The notes: generated by a model not told the origin, from the sequence alone. DNA of 64,000 nucleotides from Rubripirellula reticaptiva (GCF_007860175.1 NZ_SJPX01000004.1:744001-808000), one strand, 5' to 3'. Numbered from the stretch's first letter, positions 53,721-63,060 are shown. Made by a program: numbers and translations.

Positions 53721-54518
53721 ATGAATGTGCTTGATCGAATTGACCGAATCGTGCGTCCGATTGCGATTCCTAACCTGACCATAACATTGGTCGGGTGCCA
53801 GTTCGTGTTTTGGGTTCTGTCTTTGGTCGATCCGACGATGATTGAACGTGGGAAACTGGTTTGGGATTTGGTGATTGCCGGCGAGGTATGGCGGCTAGGA
53901 ACATTTTTACTAATCGCGCCGACATCAAATCCGATCTTTGCAGTTTTCTACTTCTATATCTTCTACATGATGGGGACCGCGCTCGAACAACAGTGGGGGA
54001 ACATTCGATACTGTTCGTTCATCTATGTCGGAATTCTTCTGAGCCTGATCGCGGCCGGAATTGCTCACGACCAAGCTGTGACCGGTTTCTTTTTAGAGGC
54101 CACGGTTTTCTTGGCCTTTGCAACCTACAATCCGAACTTTGAGTTCCTGTTGTTCTTTGTATTGCCCGTTAAAATCAAGTACTTGGCATGGCTGCAAGCT
54201 GCTGTATATGTTCTGACGTTCATCGCCGCGCCAATGGCTGGGAAGATGTTGGTACTGGCGTCGGTCGGAAACTACCTGCTGTTCTTCGGCCGCGGGCTAT
54301 TCGGCAAAGGTGCAAATTTCCATCGCCAATTGACGTGGAAAAAGAAGCAGACCGCCCAGGCAAAGGTTCCTCGTCACGTCTGCCATGTCTGTAAAATCGA
54401 TAGCAACACGCACCCCAAAATGGAATTTCGATACTGCAGCCAATGCGACGGTCACTTCGCGTATTGCGAAGAACATCTTAGAGACCACCCGCACGTGAAC
54501 AAGAACGCGAAAGGGTAG
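53721..54518 (+). CDS. rhomboid-like membrane protein lacking the catalytic Ser, with C-terminal zinc finger
   Basis: 265 residues with six membrane segments in residues 15-205. The rhomboid landmark after TM1, GEVWRLGTFLLIAPTS, and MMGTALEQQWGNIRY near 90 are recognisable, but the GxSG nucleophile region reads FFLEATVFLAFATYNP, so the protein is a pseudoprotease of the iRhom/derlin kind. A Cys/His-rich tail (HVCHVCKID...YCSQCDGHFAYCEEHLRDH) looks like a zinc finger. ATG at 53721 is preferred to TTG at 53709. Confidence 0.8.
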   Translation: MNVLDRIDRIVRPIAIPNLTITLVGCQFVFWVLSLVDPTMIERGKLVWDLVIAGEVWRLGTFLLIAPTSNPIFAVFYFYIFYMMGTALEQQWGNIRYCSFIYVGILLSLIAAGIAHDQAVTGFFLEATVFLAFATYNPNFEFLLFFVLPVKIKYLAWLQAAVYVLTFIAAPMAGKMLVLASVGNYLLFFGRGLFGKGANFHRQLTWKKKQTAQAKVPRHVCHVCKIDSNTHPKMEFRYCSQCDGHFAYCEEHLRDHPHVNKNAKG

Positions 54519-54608
54519 CGTTTCCATCGAAACTTGGTTGGCGTAGCGGAACTCGCCAAGAGTTTTGACGCTTTGAGTTGCGCCAAGTCGATTGTTCTCG
54601 AAATCGAG

Positions 54609-55193
54609 TCAGGCGCCGGCGATTTGCCAGGTCTTGATCGCCTCGATTGGCGATATCAGCATGATCACGTTCAGCAGCAAGCAGTCGCGGATCGCGATTA
54701 GCATTACCACTTCGACGAACATAAAAAACAGCAACGCCCGAATCGGACGCACGCGCGAAGCAATACCATAGCCAAGTAAACATGCGACGACATCGAAGAG
54801 CGAATTGCCGATGGAGTCGCCGTAGTAGTCGAGCGAGAACGTGGCCTCGCGATACCGATTAATAATCATGGAAGAATTCTCCAAGATTTCCCAGCCGGCT
54901 TCGATGACTGTTGCGATCGTCCACCTTGCGCTAGCAGGAATCCGCTTGATCCTAGTGAGCACAGCAAAGAAGATGACGCCATGCAACACGTGAGTGAAAA
55001 AGTAAGGGTCGATCAAGTGCTGTGAAGCATGCGAGGACCAAATGTCCCATGCCCAAGGAATCGGACTCCCACAGGCACACCACCATGTTCGCCCCATCGA
55101 ACGCAGGATCACAACCATCAAGGCGACCACGATCGCGACGCTGGCGAAAGAGCGCAGCGGCAGAGATTGGTGCAAAGATTGGGGAGATTTCAC
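54609..55193 (-). CDS. DUF2585 (UPF0314) membrane protein
   Basis: 194 residues with four to five spans. Family marks are GRTWWCACGSPIPWAWDIWSSH near 32, SQHLIDPYFFTHVLHGVIFF (about 55) and EAGWEILENSSMIINRYREAT near 90, then YYGDSIGNSLFDV. The family is known mainly from Alphaproteobacteria; function unknown. GTG start 1 nt after the sulfatase stop, so it is cotranscribed with it. Confidence 0.85.
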   Translation of the reverse strand: MKSPQSLHQSLPLRSFASVAIVVALMVVILRSMGRTWWCACGSPIPWAWDIWSSHASQHLIDPYFFTHVLHGVIFFAVLTRIKRIPASARWTIATVIEAGWEILENSSMIINRYREATFSLDYYGDSIGNSLFDVVACLLGYGIASRVRPIRALLFFMFVEVVMLIAIRDCLLLNVIMLISPIEAIKTWQIAGA

Positions 55194-55194
55194 T

Positions 55195-57675
55195 CTAAAA
55201 ATCGTCCGTCGTTAGTCGAACACTGACGACTGAGTGCTTTTCAGGTCCAGGCCGATACTTGATGTAGGTGGTTGCGACAATCGTACCATCAGGCAGCAAT
55301 TCGATTCCTGGATATCCGCAGTCGTTGACTCGCTTGGCATGGGAATGCAGCAACTTGATTCGAGTCTCACCGGGTCGAGCGTTCTTGATGTCGTCGTAGG
55401 TGCCAACCCAAGCCACAAAATGTCCTTTGGTTGGACTGTCCAATGCGACATCGCGAAACGCGATGAACCAGCGGCCATCTGGTAGTTGCACGCCGGCATG
55501 TCGGTCGCCCGTCAATTCCCATGATGTCTCGATTGGCGTCGTCCAGTGCTCGCCTTCGTCTTTCGAGAACATCATCAAGCTATTTCCGGTGTGCGTGTTC
55601 TCTCGCATCAGGCAACAAAGTTCCCTGCCGTCCGGCGACCGAAACGCAAACGGTTCACAAGGGTTTTTCTGGCCAACTTCAGCGACCACCTTGGGCTGGG
55701 ACCAAGTCACGCCGCCATCATCCGTGATCGTTTGAAAGACACCGAGCGGCGGTTGGTCCTCTCCATCTTTTCCGTTGTGGTACATCCCCAAATAGCGACC
55801 GTCGGTCAACTTCACGACGCTGCTGAACGTCATCACGCAGGGGAAACCCAGCGGCGGTTTCTCGGTCCAAGTCTTGCCATTGTCCTCACTGACGATGCTG
55901 GGCATTCCAGGTCCGCCTCGTTTGCCAAGGGCCGCCGAGAAAACCCAGATTCGTTCTTTGCCCGCTGGATCGGACATCCGATAAATGCTGGGACAATTTT
56001 GATGCCTTGAGTAGCCCGGTGGAAGTGTTTCGTCGATCCGTGTCCAAGTCTTTCCACCGTCGTCGCTACGAGCCATCGGGCCAGCCGATCCGCCGTGGTT
56101 GACGCACCAAACGGCCAACATGGTTTTGCCGTCCGCCAACAACTCGGTCGTCGGGTGTCCCTGGTAAGTCTCGGTGGTGCCTTCGGCGATAACAACTTGG
56201 CGATCGGTATCGTTAGACAAGTCGAGCAGCGAAACCGAGGGCGGACCAGACCGCGAGCGGCCTTCTTCATCAATGGTTTTCCAGATGGCAGTCAGTTCGG
56301 CGACCCTATCGGGCATCGAATCGTATAGGTTCGTGGATTCGGAAAGGTCGGCATGCAAGTCATAGAGTTGACCCTTTGCTTGAACCTCGTTTGAATTCGA
56401 TCGACTTGGTTTTGAAAATCCACCTGAACCGGCCCCGAGGATCAATTTCCACCTACCGCTTCGAATTGTCTTCAGACCTTTCCCGCTTGAAATCGCCAGG
56501 GAATCGCGAGTTGGTTTGTGGTTGCCTTCGAGCAGCGAAAGAAAACTAAAGCTGTCTGGCCCCTCGTCATCACCAAGAGGGACGCCAGCGACGTCGGCAA
56601 GTGTTGCCATCACGTCAACAAACGATATTGTCTGGTCGTTGCGAGTGCCGGATTCGACATGGCCTGGCCAGCGAGCGATGAACGGCATTCGGTGACCGCC
56701 TTCCCACGCATCCGCCTTCATCCCGCGAAGTCCCCCAACGCTGTCGTGCCCAAAACGCTCGACATCCTCTGCGTACCAGACAGGGCCGTTGTCCGACGAA
56801 AAAATGACCAAGGTGTTGTCTCGTATCCCGGCGTCATCAATTGACTTGAGAACCCGGCCGACCATTGAATCGACCATCATTGCAAAATCACCATACATCC
56901 CTGCACCGCTTTTGCCGGAAAATTCCTGCGATGGCAACCAAGGCGTGTGGGGTGCTGGATAGGCAAGGTACAAGAACAACGGTTTGTCGCTCGGTCCGCT
57001 TGCCGAATGCTGCGTGATCACCGAGACAGCTTCGTCGGTAAATCGTGGCAAGACATCGTGCAGTTCAAGATCTGGCGCAATCCCGCCCGCTCGCCAAAAC
57101 TCGCCTTGAATCGGTGACCATCCCTCGCTGGCGTTGGCTTCGATTCGATCTGTCGGTGGAGCCACCGCTCGATCGCCTGAGATATAAAAGTAGGGCGGAA
57201 TATCAGTCGAGGCGCGAATTCCAAAGAACGAGTCAAAGCCGCAGTCTACTGGCCCGCCGGGCAGCCGCTTTTCGTATCCGTCTTCGTTGAAACCCAGGTG
57301 CCACTTCCCAACCATCGCTGTCTGATATCCGCGATGTTTCAGCACACTCGCAGTGGTACCTTGACCAGACGTGATCAACGCTTGTTCCGGCCACTTCGAG
57401 ACGTCTGTTCGAAACGGATACCGTCCCGTCATCAAGCCGTAACGCGACATGTGGCACAACGGACCAGCGGCATGAGCATCCGTGAACCGCATCCCGTCGC
57501 GTGCCAGACCATTGATGTTGGGTGTCGCGATCTTTGAATCCGGGTTGAAGCAACTTGCATCGCCGTAACCCATGTCATCAACCAGGATAAACACAACATT
57601 CGGCTGGGTCGATGCAAAGGCTAGCGAACCACACCACCAAACCGCTATCAGAAGCGGACCAAGAAGACGCATCAT
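55195..57675 (-). CDS. secreted sulfatase fused to a sialidase-like (BNR) domain
   Basis: 826 residues. A signal peptide (1-22) precedes the sulfatase fold with [17 protein letters not shown] (metal Asp pair), then [19 protein letters not shown] near 80, GKWHLGFN and [11 protein letters not shown]. The formylglycine site C-x-P-x-R appears here as CHMSR, with Met in place of Pro. Residues about 475-826 form a sialidase-like propeller with Asp-box repeats [30 protein letters not shown] and [10 protein letters not shown]. It should desulfate and possibly deglycosylate an algal or animal polysaccharide outside the cell (inference). The DUF2585 gene follows after 1 nt. Confidence 0.92.
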   Translation of the reverse strand: MMRLLGPLLIAVWWCGSLAFASTQPNVVFILVDDMGYGDASCFNPDSKIATPNINGLARDGMRFTDAHAAGPLCHMSRYGLMTGRYPFRTDVSKWPEQALITSGQGTTASVLKHRGYQTAMVGKWHLGFNEDGYEKRLPGGPVDCGFDSFFGIRASTDIPPYFYISGDRAVAPPTDRIEANASEGWSPIQGEFWRAGGIAPDLELHDVLPRFTDEAVSVITQHSASGPSDKPLFLYLAYPAPHTPWLPSQEFSGKSGAGMYGDFAMMVDSMVGRVLKSIDDAGIRDNTLVIFSSDNGPVWYAEDVERFGHDSVGGLRGMKADAWEGGHRMPFIARWPGHVESGTRNDQTISFVDVMATLADVAGVPLGDDEGPDSFSFLSLLEGNHKPTRDSLAISSGKGLKTIRSGRWKLILGAGSGGFSKPSRSNSNEVQAKGQLYDLHADLSESTNLYDSMPDRVAELTAIWKTIDEEGRSRSGPPSVSLLDLSNDTDRQVVIAEGTTETYQGHPTTELLADGKTMLAVWCVNHGGSAGPMARSDDGGKTWTRIDETLPPGYSRHQNCPSIYRMSDPAGKERIWVFSAALGKRGGPGMPSIVSEDNGKTWTEKPPLGFPCVMTFSSVVKLTDGRYLGMYHNGKDGEDQPPLGVFQTITDDGGVTWSQPKVVAEVGQKNPCEPFAFRSPDGRELCCLMRENTHTGNSLMMFSKDEGEHWTTPIETSWELTGDRHAGVQLPDGRWFIAFRDVALDSPTKGHFVAWVGTYDDIKNARPGETRIKLLHSHAKRVNDCGYPGIELLPDGTIVATTYIKYRPGPEKHSVVSVRLTTDDF

Positions 57676-57841
57676 GTGACAAACCCACGTTGAAGGACAT
57701 ACCGTCGCTGCTGATGATGCCGCGATGTCGCACCATCATAGCTGCGCCAACTGGTTCGTTCCAACGCGATGCAAAGGGACGCCGTAAGCCACCGAAGTTC
57801 AGGCCTGGAACGCGATTGCTTCAAGCTTACGATCGACACAT

Positions 57842-57872
57842 AAAAAAAGGGCAAGCCTAAGGCTTGCCCTTT
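57842..57872 (-). terminator. perfect Rho-independent terminator of the ribosomal protein operon
   Basis: On the minus strand AAAGGGCAAGCC (57872-57861) pairs with GGCTTGCCCTTT (57857-57846), loop of 3 nt, followed by T residues to 57842. It stands about 25 nt after the rplO stop. Transcription therefore ends here, with no secY downstream. Confidence 0.95.
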
Positions 57873-57896
57873 AAATGTTGGATACGCAACAGCGTA

Positions 57897-58400
57897 CTAG
57901 CTCTTTGCTGCTTCGGCCTTCAACGCCGCGACTCGTTCGTCTGGTGTGCGACGGGTAACGATCTTGTTAACCGTTCCACCGGCAGCCGCGATCTTTTCTT
58001 CAGCTGTTTTGCTGAACCGATGAGCCGAAACTTTCAGCTTTTTCGACAATTCGCCATCCCCGAGGATCTTCACTTCGTCGAATGTGCCTTTGGCCAAACC
58101 CTTGGTAGCCAATGCTTCCAAAGTGACTTCCTCACCATCGTTGAAACATTCGTTCAAGCGAGCAACATTGACCGCGAAAACAGTCAACGCCCAGCGGTTA
58201 TTGAAACCACGCTTTGGCACTCGGCGAATCATCGGCATCGCACCACCCTGGAAGGTAGGCTTGCGACTGTAACCGCTGCGGCTCTTGTGGCCGTTGTGAC
58301 CACGTCCAGCTGTCTTGCCGGTACCACTGCCTGGGCCGCGACCGATCCGCTTGCGAGGACGTTTCTTTAAAATGCCGCGGTGGACATCGTTAAGTTGCAT
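57897..58400 (-). CDS. rplO: 50S ribosomal protein L15
   Basis: 167 residues, slightly longer than usual (about 145) through the C-terminal tail. [21 protein letters not shown]-like basic start, [17 protein letters not shown] near 52, and the C-terminal strand-helix ([21 protein letters not shown]). Last gene of the operon; in most bacteria rpmD precedes and secY follows, and both are missing here. Confidence 0.97.
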   Translation of the reverse strand: MQLNDVHRGILKKRPRKRIGRGPGSGTGKTAGRGHNGHKSRSGYSRKPTFQGGAMPMIRRVPKRGFNNRWALTVFAVNVARLNECFNDGEEVTLEALATKGLAKGTFDEVKILGDGELSKKLKVSAHRFSKTAEEKIAAAGGTVNKIVTRRTPDERVAALKAEAAKS

Positions 58401-58445
58401 GACAAAACCGATTTAACGTTGATCTGTGTAGATTGAATTTATTAC

Positions 58446-59003
58446 TTAGGCAGTCAATTCTTCGACGGTCAAACCGCGAAGAGCTGCTACTTGGTCAGCC
58501 GTTCGCAGCTTCGAGAGCGCGTCGACGGTCGCTTTCACCAAGGTCACAGGGTTATTGGTCCCATATGACTTGGTCAAAATATCGTGAATGCCAGTTGCTT
58601 CGCACACGGCACGAACTGCTTGACCGGCGATGATACCGGTACCTGCACCTGCAGGAACCAACAATACCTTCGCGGCGCCGTACTTTCCGACGACTTGGTG
58701 AGGAATGCTGCCGTTGACGACTGGAACGTCGATCAAACTGCGGCTGGCCTGCTTTTGTGCTTTTTGGACGCTCGGCGGAACTTCGTTTGCTTTGCCGTAA
58801 CCATAGCCAACTTTACCGTTGCCGTCACCGACGACGACCATCGCTGCAAAGCTGAAACGTCGACCGCCCTTGACCACCGCTGCACAGCGTTTGATCTTCA
58901 CGACACGATCGAGCATGCCCTCCGGTACGTTGGATTCTTCTTGCTTTCGCTTGCCGCGTCCGCCGCCACCGCCGCCGCCGCGATTTTGTGATGAATTACT
59001 GAT
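58446..59003 (-). CDS. rpsE: 30S ribosomal protein S5 with Gly/Arg-rich N-terminal extension and apparent ATC start
   Basis: Conserved S5 sequence: VVKGGRRFSFAAMVVVGDGNGKVGYGYGKANEVP (spanning the dsRNA-binding fold), VVGKYGAAKVLLVPAGAGTGIIAG. The ATG at 58916 (156 residues) has GGAGG only 2 nt before it and cuts the usual N-terminal strand short. Upstream the same frame stays open for 29 codons rich in Gly, Arg and Lys (SNSSQNR, seven Gly, RGKRKQEESNVPEG) and contains no ATG, GTG or TTG; at its head ATC (59003-59001) follows AAGAGGA (59018-59012) at 8 nt. An in-frame stop lies just before. So I place the start at ATC; 185 residues. S5 helps decoding fidelity and mRNA unwinding. Confidence 0.72.
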   Translation of the reverse strand: MSNSSQNRGGGGGGGRGKRKQEESNVPEGMLDRVVKIKRCAAVVKGGRRFSFAAMVVVGDGNGKVGYGYGKANEVPPSVQKAQKQASRSLIDVPVVNGSIPHQVVGKYGAAKVLLVPAGAGTGIIAGQAVRAVCEATGIHDILTKSYGTNNPVTLVKATVDALSKLRTADQVAALRGLTVEELTA

Positions 59004-59061
59004 AGTATCAATCCTCTTTCAGGACGTTTGATCGTTGTTAGGTTGCGTTAAATCGCGTTGA

Positions 59062-59424
59062 TTAAAACTTAAGTCCGCTTTCGCGAGCTGCTTCAGCGAA
59101 CGCTTTAACGCGTCCATGATACTTGTTGTGGCCACGATCCATCTTGACCGAGGTGATGCCAGCGGCACTTGCCTTCTCAGCAATCAACTTACCGACGGCT
59201 GCAGCCCCGTCACAGTTTCCACCGGACTTTACCGAAACGCCGCTGTCACGCGAACTGGCACTCGCCAGCGTCGTGCCGGAAAGGTCATCGATCAGTTGGG
59301 CACCGAAATGCTTTAGCGAACGGTGAATGCAAAGCCGCGGTTGATCCGCCGAACCACGCAGTTTATTGCGAACGTGGTTACGTCGGCGAAGTCGTCTCTT
59401 CTGGATCTTTCTGTTCTTATCCAT
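59062..59424 (-). CDS. rplR: 50S ribosomal protein L18
   Basis: 120 residues, normal. MDKNRKIQKRRLRRRNHVRNK, SADQPRLCIHRSLKHFGAQLIDD, and the C terminus DRGHNKYHGRVKAFAEAARESGLKF are diagnostic; this protein binds 5S rRNA. The spacer to rplF is 102 nt. Confidence 0.97.
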   Translation of the reverse strand: MDKNRKIQKRRLRRRNHVRNKLRGSADQPRLCIHRSLKHFGAQLIDDLSGTTLASASSRDSGVSVKSGGNCDGAAAVGKLIAEKASAAGITSVKMDRGHNKYHGRVKAFAEAARESGLKF

Positions 59425-59526
59425 CTTATGTCCGATCGTTTGTGAATCGGCCTAGGCAATGGTTTGTTGTGTGTCCCGTTGATGCAACGAGCCACGTAAT
59501 TTTGTGTTGTTAAGCAGGTCGTAACG

Positions 59527-60072
59527 TTACTTCGTCGCGGACTTACCAGCCTTGATCTTGACCTGTTCGCCTTGGTAGCGAACGCCCTTGCCCTTGTAGG
59601 GCTCAGGTTTACGTAGCGAACGAATCTCAGCTGCAAATTGGCCGACGGATTGCTTGTCGCAACCTTGAATCACAATGTGTGTTTGATCCGGGCAAGTGAC
59701 AGTCAGGTCACTTGGGATCTTGCGATGCAGTTCGTTCGCATAACCGACTCGCAATTGAATCATATCGCCTTGAATCGCCGCCAAATAGCCAACGCCGACG
59801 ATCTCGAGCTTCTTTTCGTACCCCTTGGTGACACCCTCGACCATGTTGGCAAGGACTGCACGGGTAAGACCATGCAACTCGCGTGAAGTTCGCTCGTCGT
59901 TTGATCGCTTGACGACCAACTGTTTGCCGTCTTCATCGACCGATACGGACACTTCTGGCCGGTGTTCGAACGACAACTTGCCTTTGGCACCTTCGATTTC
60001 GACGGTGCGGCCGGACAACGATACTTTCGCACCGCCCGTGACTTCGACTGGCTTATTTCCAACGCGACTCAT
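59527..60072 (-). CDS. rplF: 50S ribosomal protein L6
   Basis: 181 residues, normal. MSRVGNKPVEV, LHGLTRAVLANMVEGVTKGYEKKLEIVG-type core and the C-terminal KPEPYKGKGVRYQGEQVKIKAGKSATK are diagnostic. It sits near the elongation factor site of the 50S subunit. Confidence 0.97.
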   Translation of the reverse strand: MSRVGNKPVEVTGGAKVSLSGRTVEIEGAKGKLSFEHRPEVSVSVDEDGKQLVVKRSNDERTSRELHGLTRAVLANMVEGVTKGYEKKLEIVGVGYLAAIQGDMIQLRVGYANELHRKIPSDLTVTCPDQTHIVIQGCDKQSVGQFAAEIRSLRKPEPYKGKGVRYQGEQVKIKAGKSATK

Positions 60073-60147
60073 GTCTAATGCTTTGTTTCAATCAGGTTTG
60101 TTTTGTCTTCGTGTCGTCAGTCGTCGTAACACCGACGACTCATGTGC

Positions 60148-60543
60148 TTAGGCGATTTCGCAAAGCACTTCGCCGCCGAGATTGTCCCGACGGGCTTCGC
60201 GATCACTCAAAACACCACGGCTGGTGCTGATGATGCGAATTCCCAAACCGCCAAGGACTGGCTTCAGCTCCTTGCCACGGCTGTAAAGCCGACGACCAGG
60301 AGAGCTGACGCGTTTGATCGTTTGGATCACACGTTCGCCGTTAGGGCCATACTTGAGTTCTAGGCGAAGGGTAGCCGATGGGTTTTCCTCATCGATCTCC
60401 TTCCAGTCCCAGATGAAACCTTCGCGTTTTAGCACGTCGGCAATACCGCGTTTGAAGCGGCTGGTCGGAATATCGACGTACGGCTTTTCGACACGCACAG
60501 CGTTACGAATCCGGGTCAACATGTCGGCAATTGGATCAGTCAT
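60148..60543 (-). CDS. rpsH: 30S ribosomal protein S8
   Basis: 131 residues from ATG at 60543 (an ATG one codon earlier is also possible). MTDPIADMLTRIRNAVRVEK, FKRGIADVLKREGFI, and the C-terminal GLGIRIISTSRGVLSDREARRDNLGGEVLCEI are diagnostic. Binds the central domain of 16S rRNA. Confidence 0.97.
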   Translation of the reverse strand: MTDPIADMLTRIRNAVRVEKPYVDIPTSRFKRGIADVLKREGFIWDWKEIDEENPSATLRLELKYGPNGERVIQTIKRVSSPGRRLYSRGKELKPVLGGLGIRIISTSRGVLSDREARRDNLGGEVLCEIA

Positions 60544-60576
60544 CATAATGTTTGTCAGCTCCCCTGTTGAACCTTA

Positions 60577-60762
60577 TTACCAGCTGGCCTTGCGAACGCC
60601 TGGGATCAATCCCATGTTTGCGTTCTCGCGGAAACAGATGCGACACAGCCCGAACTTTCGGTAAACCGATCGAGGACGTCCACAAAATTTGCAACGGTTC
60701 TCTTTGCGAGAACTGAACTTCGGCGGACGCTTCGACTTCGCGATTTTCGATTTACTTGCCAC
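60577..60762 (-). CDS. rpsN: 30S ribosomal protein S14, type Z (zinc-binding)
   Basis: 61 residues, the short zinc form. [20 protein letters not shown] provides the four zinc Cys; the tail is [11 protein letters not shown]. Typical for bacteria with C+ S14. Confidence 0.97.
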   Translation of the reverse strand: MASKSKIAKSKRPPKFSSRKENRCKFCGRPRSVYRKFGLCRICFRENANMGLIPGVRKASW

Positions 60763-60829
60763 AGGGTGACTCAGGTTTCTTGTTACAGGTCCAATGATTG
60801 TTTAGTAGAACCGATGGAAGACCCATCGG

Positions 60830-61402
60830 TTATGCAGCGCCGCTTGCTTTCTTCTCAGCTTTGAACGGCATGCCGAACAAAGTCAAAAGCTCGCGAGCTT
60901 CGTCGTTGGTCTTCGCGGACGTCACGATTGTGATATTCATCCCTTGCGGGCGGGTGAACTTATCCGGATTTAACTCCGGGAACACCAATAGTTCGGTCAA
61001 ACCGAGTGTGTAGTTACCGCGTCCATCGAACGCTTTGCGGTTGATCCCGCGAAAGTCACGTACCCGTGGCAAAACGATCGAAACCAAGCGGTCCATGAAC
61101 TCGTACATCCGTTGACGACGAATCGTGACCATGCAGCCAATTGGCATGCCTTCACGCAAACGGAAGTTCGCGATCGACTTGCGAGCAAGCGTTGTCACTG
61201 GTTTCTGACCAGCGATCTCGGTCATGGCTTCGTAAGCCAAGTCAAGAATCTTCTTGTCACCAATGGCCTGGCCGACGCCCATGTTCAGGGTGATCTTTTC
61301 CAGTCTTGGAATCTGGTGAGGATTCTTGTATCCGTTCTTCTCCACCATCGCTTTGCGAATGGTGTCCTCGTAACGGACCTGCATGCGGGGTTTTTCGGAC
61401 AT
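60830..61402 (-). CDS. rplE: 50S ribosomal protein L5
   Basis: 190 residues, normal. [67 protein letters not shown] and [20 protein letters not shown] are diagnostic; binds 5S rRNA and P-site tRNA. Confidence 0.97.
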   Translation of the reverse strand: MSEKPRMQVRYEDTIRKAMVEKNGYKNPHQIPRLEKITLNMGVGQAIGDKKILDLAYEAMTEIAGQKPVTTLARKSIANFRLREGMPIGCMVTIRRQRMYEFMDRLVSIVLPRVRDFRGINRKAFDGRGNYTLGLTELLVFPELNPDKFTRPQGMNITIVTSAKTNDEARELLTLFGMPFKAEKKASGAA

Positions 61403-61506
61403 CGAAATTTCAGTGTTCAGTTATCGGTGTTTTGTTGTTAGCGTTGGAAAATACAACGCCGTAAAACAGTTTTCTCTCAGCCGGTTATCAGCATCAAGAA
61501 ACCAGA

Positions 61507-61857
61507 TCAGTCTTTCTTCGCGTGCTGTGCTCGTGCCGGGGCGATTTTGCCGAGGCTGTTGCCAGACTTCTTTGCGTATCGTTCTTTGCTGCCGTCGGCG
61601 AGGAATCGTACACCAACGCGTGTCTTTCCGCCATCCTTTGGGTCCACCAACATCACGTTGCTGGCTGCAATTGGCATTTCTTTGTTTAGACGGCCACCCT
61701 GAGGGTTCTTTTGGCTGCGACGAACGTGCTTCCACACCTTGCCAGCTCCCTCGACAACCAACTTGTTGGCTGTGCGATCGATCTTCAAGATCTTACCGCG
61801 ATGCCCTTTGTCGGCACCGGCGATCACTTCGACTTCGTCGTCAACACGGAAATTCAT
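61507..61857 (-). CDS. rplX: 50S ribosomal protein L24
   Basis: 116 residues. The KOW motif is in VIAGADKGHRGKILKIDRTANKL near residue 10, then EGAGKVWKHVRRSQKNPQGGRL and SNVMLVDPKDGGKTRVGVRF. Early assembly protein of the 50S subunit. Confidence 0.97.
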   Translation of the reverse strand: MNFRVDDEVEVIAGADKGHRGKILKIDRTANKLVVEGAGKVWKHVRRSQKNPQGGRLNKEMPIAASNVMLVDPKDGGKTRVGVRFLADGSKERYAKKSGNSLGKIAPARAQHAKKD

Positions 61858-61860
61858 GGC

Positions 61861-61979
61861 GGGTAGGTTTTAGGTAACAGGTTTCAGGTTTCAGGATTTA
61901 AAGCGGTGATGAGCTTGGCGACACCAGTGAGCAAAAACAAAACTTGTTCCCTCTCACCTGTACGCTGTTGCCTCTCCTC
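61861..61979. repeat. degenerate GGTTTCAGG-type repeats in the rplN-rplX spacer
   Basis: TAGGTTTTAGGTAACAGG, TTTCAGGTTTCAGG (61863-61894) are loose 7-8 nt tandem units; the opposite end holds TCACCTGTACGCTGTTGCCTC (61955-61975), complementary in part to GGTAACAGG. Same kind of spacer as at 12281-12375 and 63061-63160. Confidence 0.55.
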
Positions 61980-62348
61980 TTAGACCACTTCGTTGGCAAG
62001 CGAAACGATCTTCATGAAGCTACGATCTCGCAATTCGCGAGCAACCGCACCGAAGATCCGCGTTCCGCGGGGGCCTTTGTCTTTGTCGATCAAAACGACT
62101 GCATTGCTGTCGAATTTGATGTAACTTCCGTCTGGACGGCGGGTTGGCTGTTTTGTGCGAACGATCACCGCTCGAACGATCGCCTTTTTCTTGACTTCGC
62201 TGCCCGGAATAACGCTCTTAACGCTACACACGATGATGTCACCTAAGCCAGCCACTCGGCGGCGGCTGCCACCAAGGACCTTGATGCACATCACTTGGCG
62301 GGCGCCAGTGTTGTCAGCTACGTCGAGTCGGGTTTCTTGTTGAATCAT
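61980..62348 (-). CDS. rplN: 50S ribosomal protein L14
   Basis: 122 residues, normal. [47 protein letters not shown] and [19 protein letters not shown] are diagnostic. Interface protein between subunits. Confidence 0.98.
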   Translation of the reverse strand: MIQQETRLDVADNTGARQVMCIKVLGGSRRRVAGLGDIIVCSVKSVIPGSEVKKKAIVRAVIVRTKQPTRRPDGSYIKFDSNAVVLIDKDKGPRGTRIFGAVARELRDRSFMKIVSLANEVV

Positions 62349-62385
62349 TTTCGTTTGTCTTGTTTGATCTTTTCTAGCGGCCTTC

Positions 62386-62440
62386 GTAGGCCAGGACTCA
62401 CCCTGGCAACTTCAATGTGCCAGGGCAAGTCCTGGCCTAC
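62386..62440. repeat. REP-like palindromic element inside the ribosomal operon
   Basis: The left arm 62386-62408 (GTAGGCCAGGACT then CACCCTGGCA) and right arm 62418-62440 (TGCCAGGGCA then AGTCCTGGCCTAC) are reverse complements at 21 of 23 positions around a 9-nt loop. It lies in the rplN-rpsQ spacer, 7 nt from the rpsQ stop. I recall very similar GTAGGCCAGG...CCTGGCCTAC elements as frequent in Rhodopirellula genomes, which fits a REP/MITE-type repeat. Confidence 0.85.
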
Positions 62441-62447
62441 TTCAGCA

Positions 62448-62783
62448 TTATGCTTCGCTCGATTCTTCGCCACCGGCAGCGGCAACGGCTTCAAGTTCAG
62501 CTTGCTTACGAGCAGCACGCAGTGCAGCAACGTCAACTTCGGTGCTCTTTTCAAGCACACGAACCAAACGCCATCGCTTCAGCTTCGACAATGGCTCGGA
62601 TTCGATGATCTCCACGCGATCACCCGTTCCGGACTCGTTGTTCTCGTCATGGACGTGGCAAACGGTACGGCGACGAATGTATTTTTTGTACTTCGGGTGC
62701 TTGACCAAACGGGCAATTTCGACACGACGAGTTTTACTCATCTTGTCACTGGTCACGATTCCGGAGACGACGCGCTTGGGCAT
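62448..62783 (-). CDS. rpsQ: 30S ribosomal protein S17
   Basis: 111 residues, about 25 longer than E. coli S17 because of an Ala/Glu-rich C-terminal tail ([21 protein letters not shown]). The core has [47 protein letters not shown] and [16 protein letters not shown]. Confidence 0.96.
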   Translation of the reverse strand: MPKRVVSGIVTSDKMSKTRRVEIARLVKHPKYKKYIRRRTVCHVHDENNESGTGDRVEIIESEPLSKLKRWRLVRVLEKSTEVDVAALRAARKQAELEAVAAAGGEESSEA

Positions 62784-62842
62784 GGAACTTCTGTCCGAGG
62801 TTTCTTAGTCTGGTGTTTCTTTGTCTAGCAGCGGTTCTGCTA

Positions 62843-63046
62843 CTACTTGGCGGTTGCCGTTTGACGTTGCGTTTGAATCGTTTTGATCCGGGCAATCGTG
62901 CGACGGTTTTTCATGATCTCGCTGGGCGTGTTTAGACGCTCAGACTGCGACTGGAATCGCAAGCGGAACAGCGTTTGAGCTGCCTCTTTCGAGGTTGCTT
63001 CCAACTGCTCGTCACTCATCTCGCGAAGTTCAGTGATGTTGCTCAT
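62843..63046 (-). CDS. rpmC: 50S ribosomal protein L29
   Basis: 67 residues. ELREMSDEQLEATSKEAAQTLFRLRFQ then NRRTIARIKTIQTQRQ, the two-helix hairpin of L29 near the exit tunnel. Confidence 0.96.
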   Translation of the reverse strand: MSNITELREMSDEQLEATSKEAAQTLFRLRFQSQSERLNTPSEIMKNRRTIARIKTIQTQRQTATAK

Positions 63047-63060
63047 GGCAGGGTTATATC

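Noticed and set aside
57612-57860. 82-residue plus-strand frame between sulfatase and rplO
   Set aside because: It covers the perfect terminator of the minus-strand operon; composition is noise-like.
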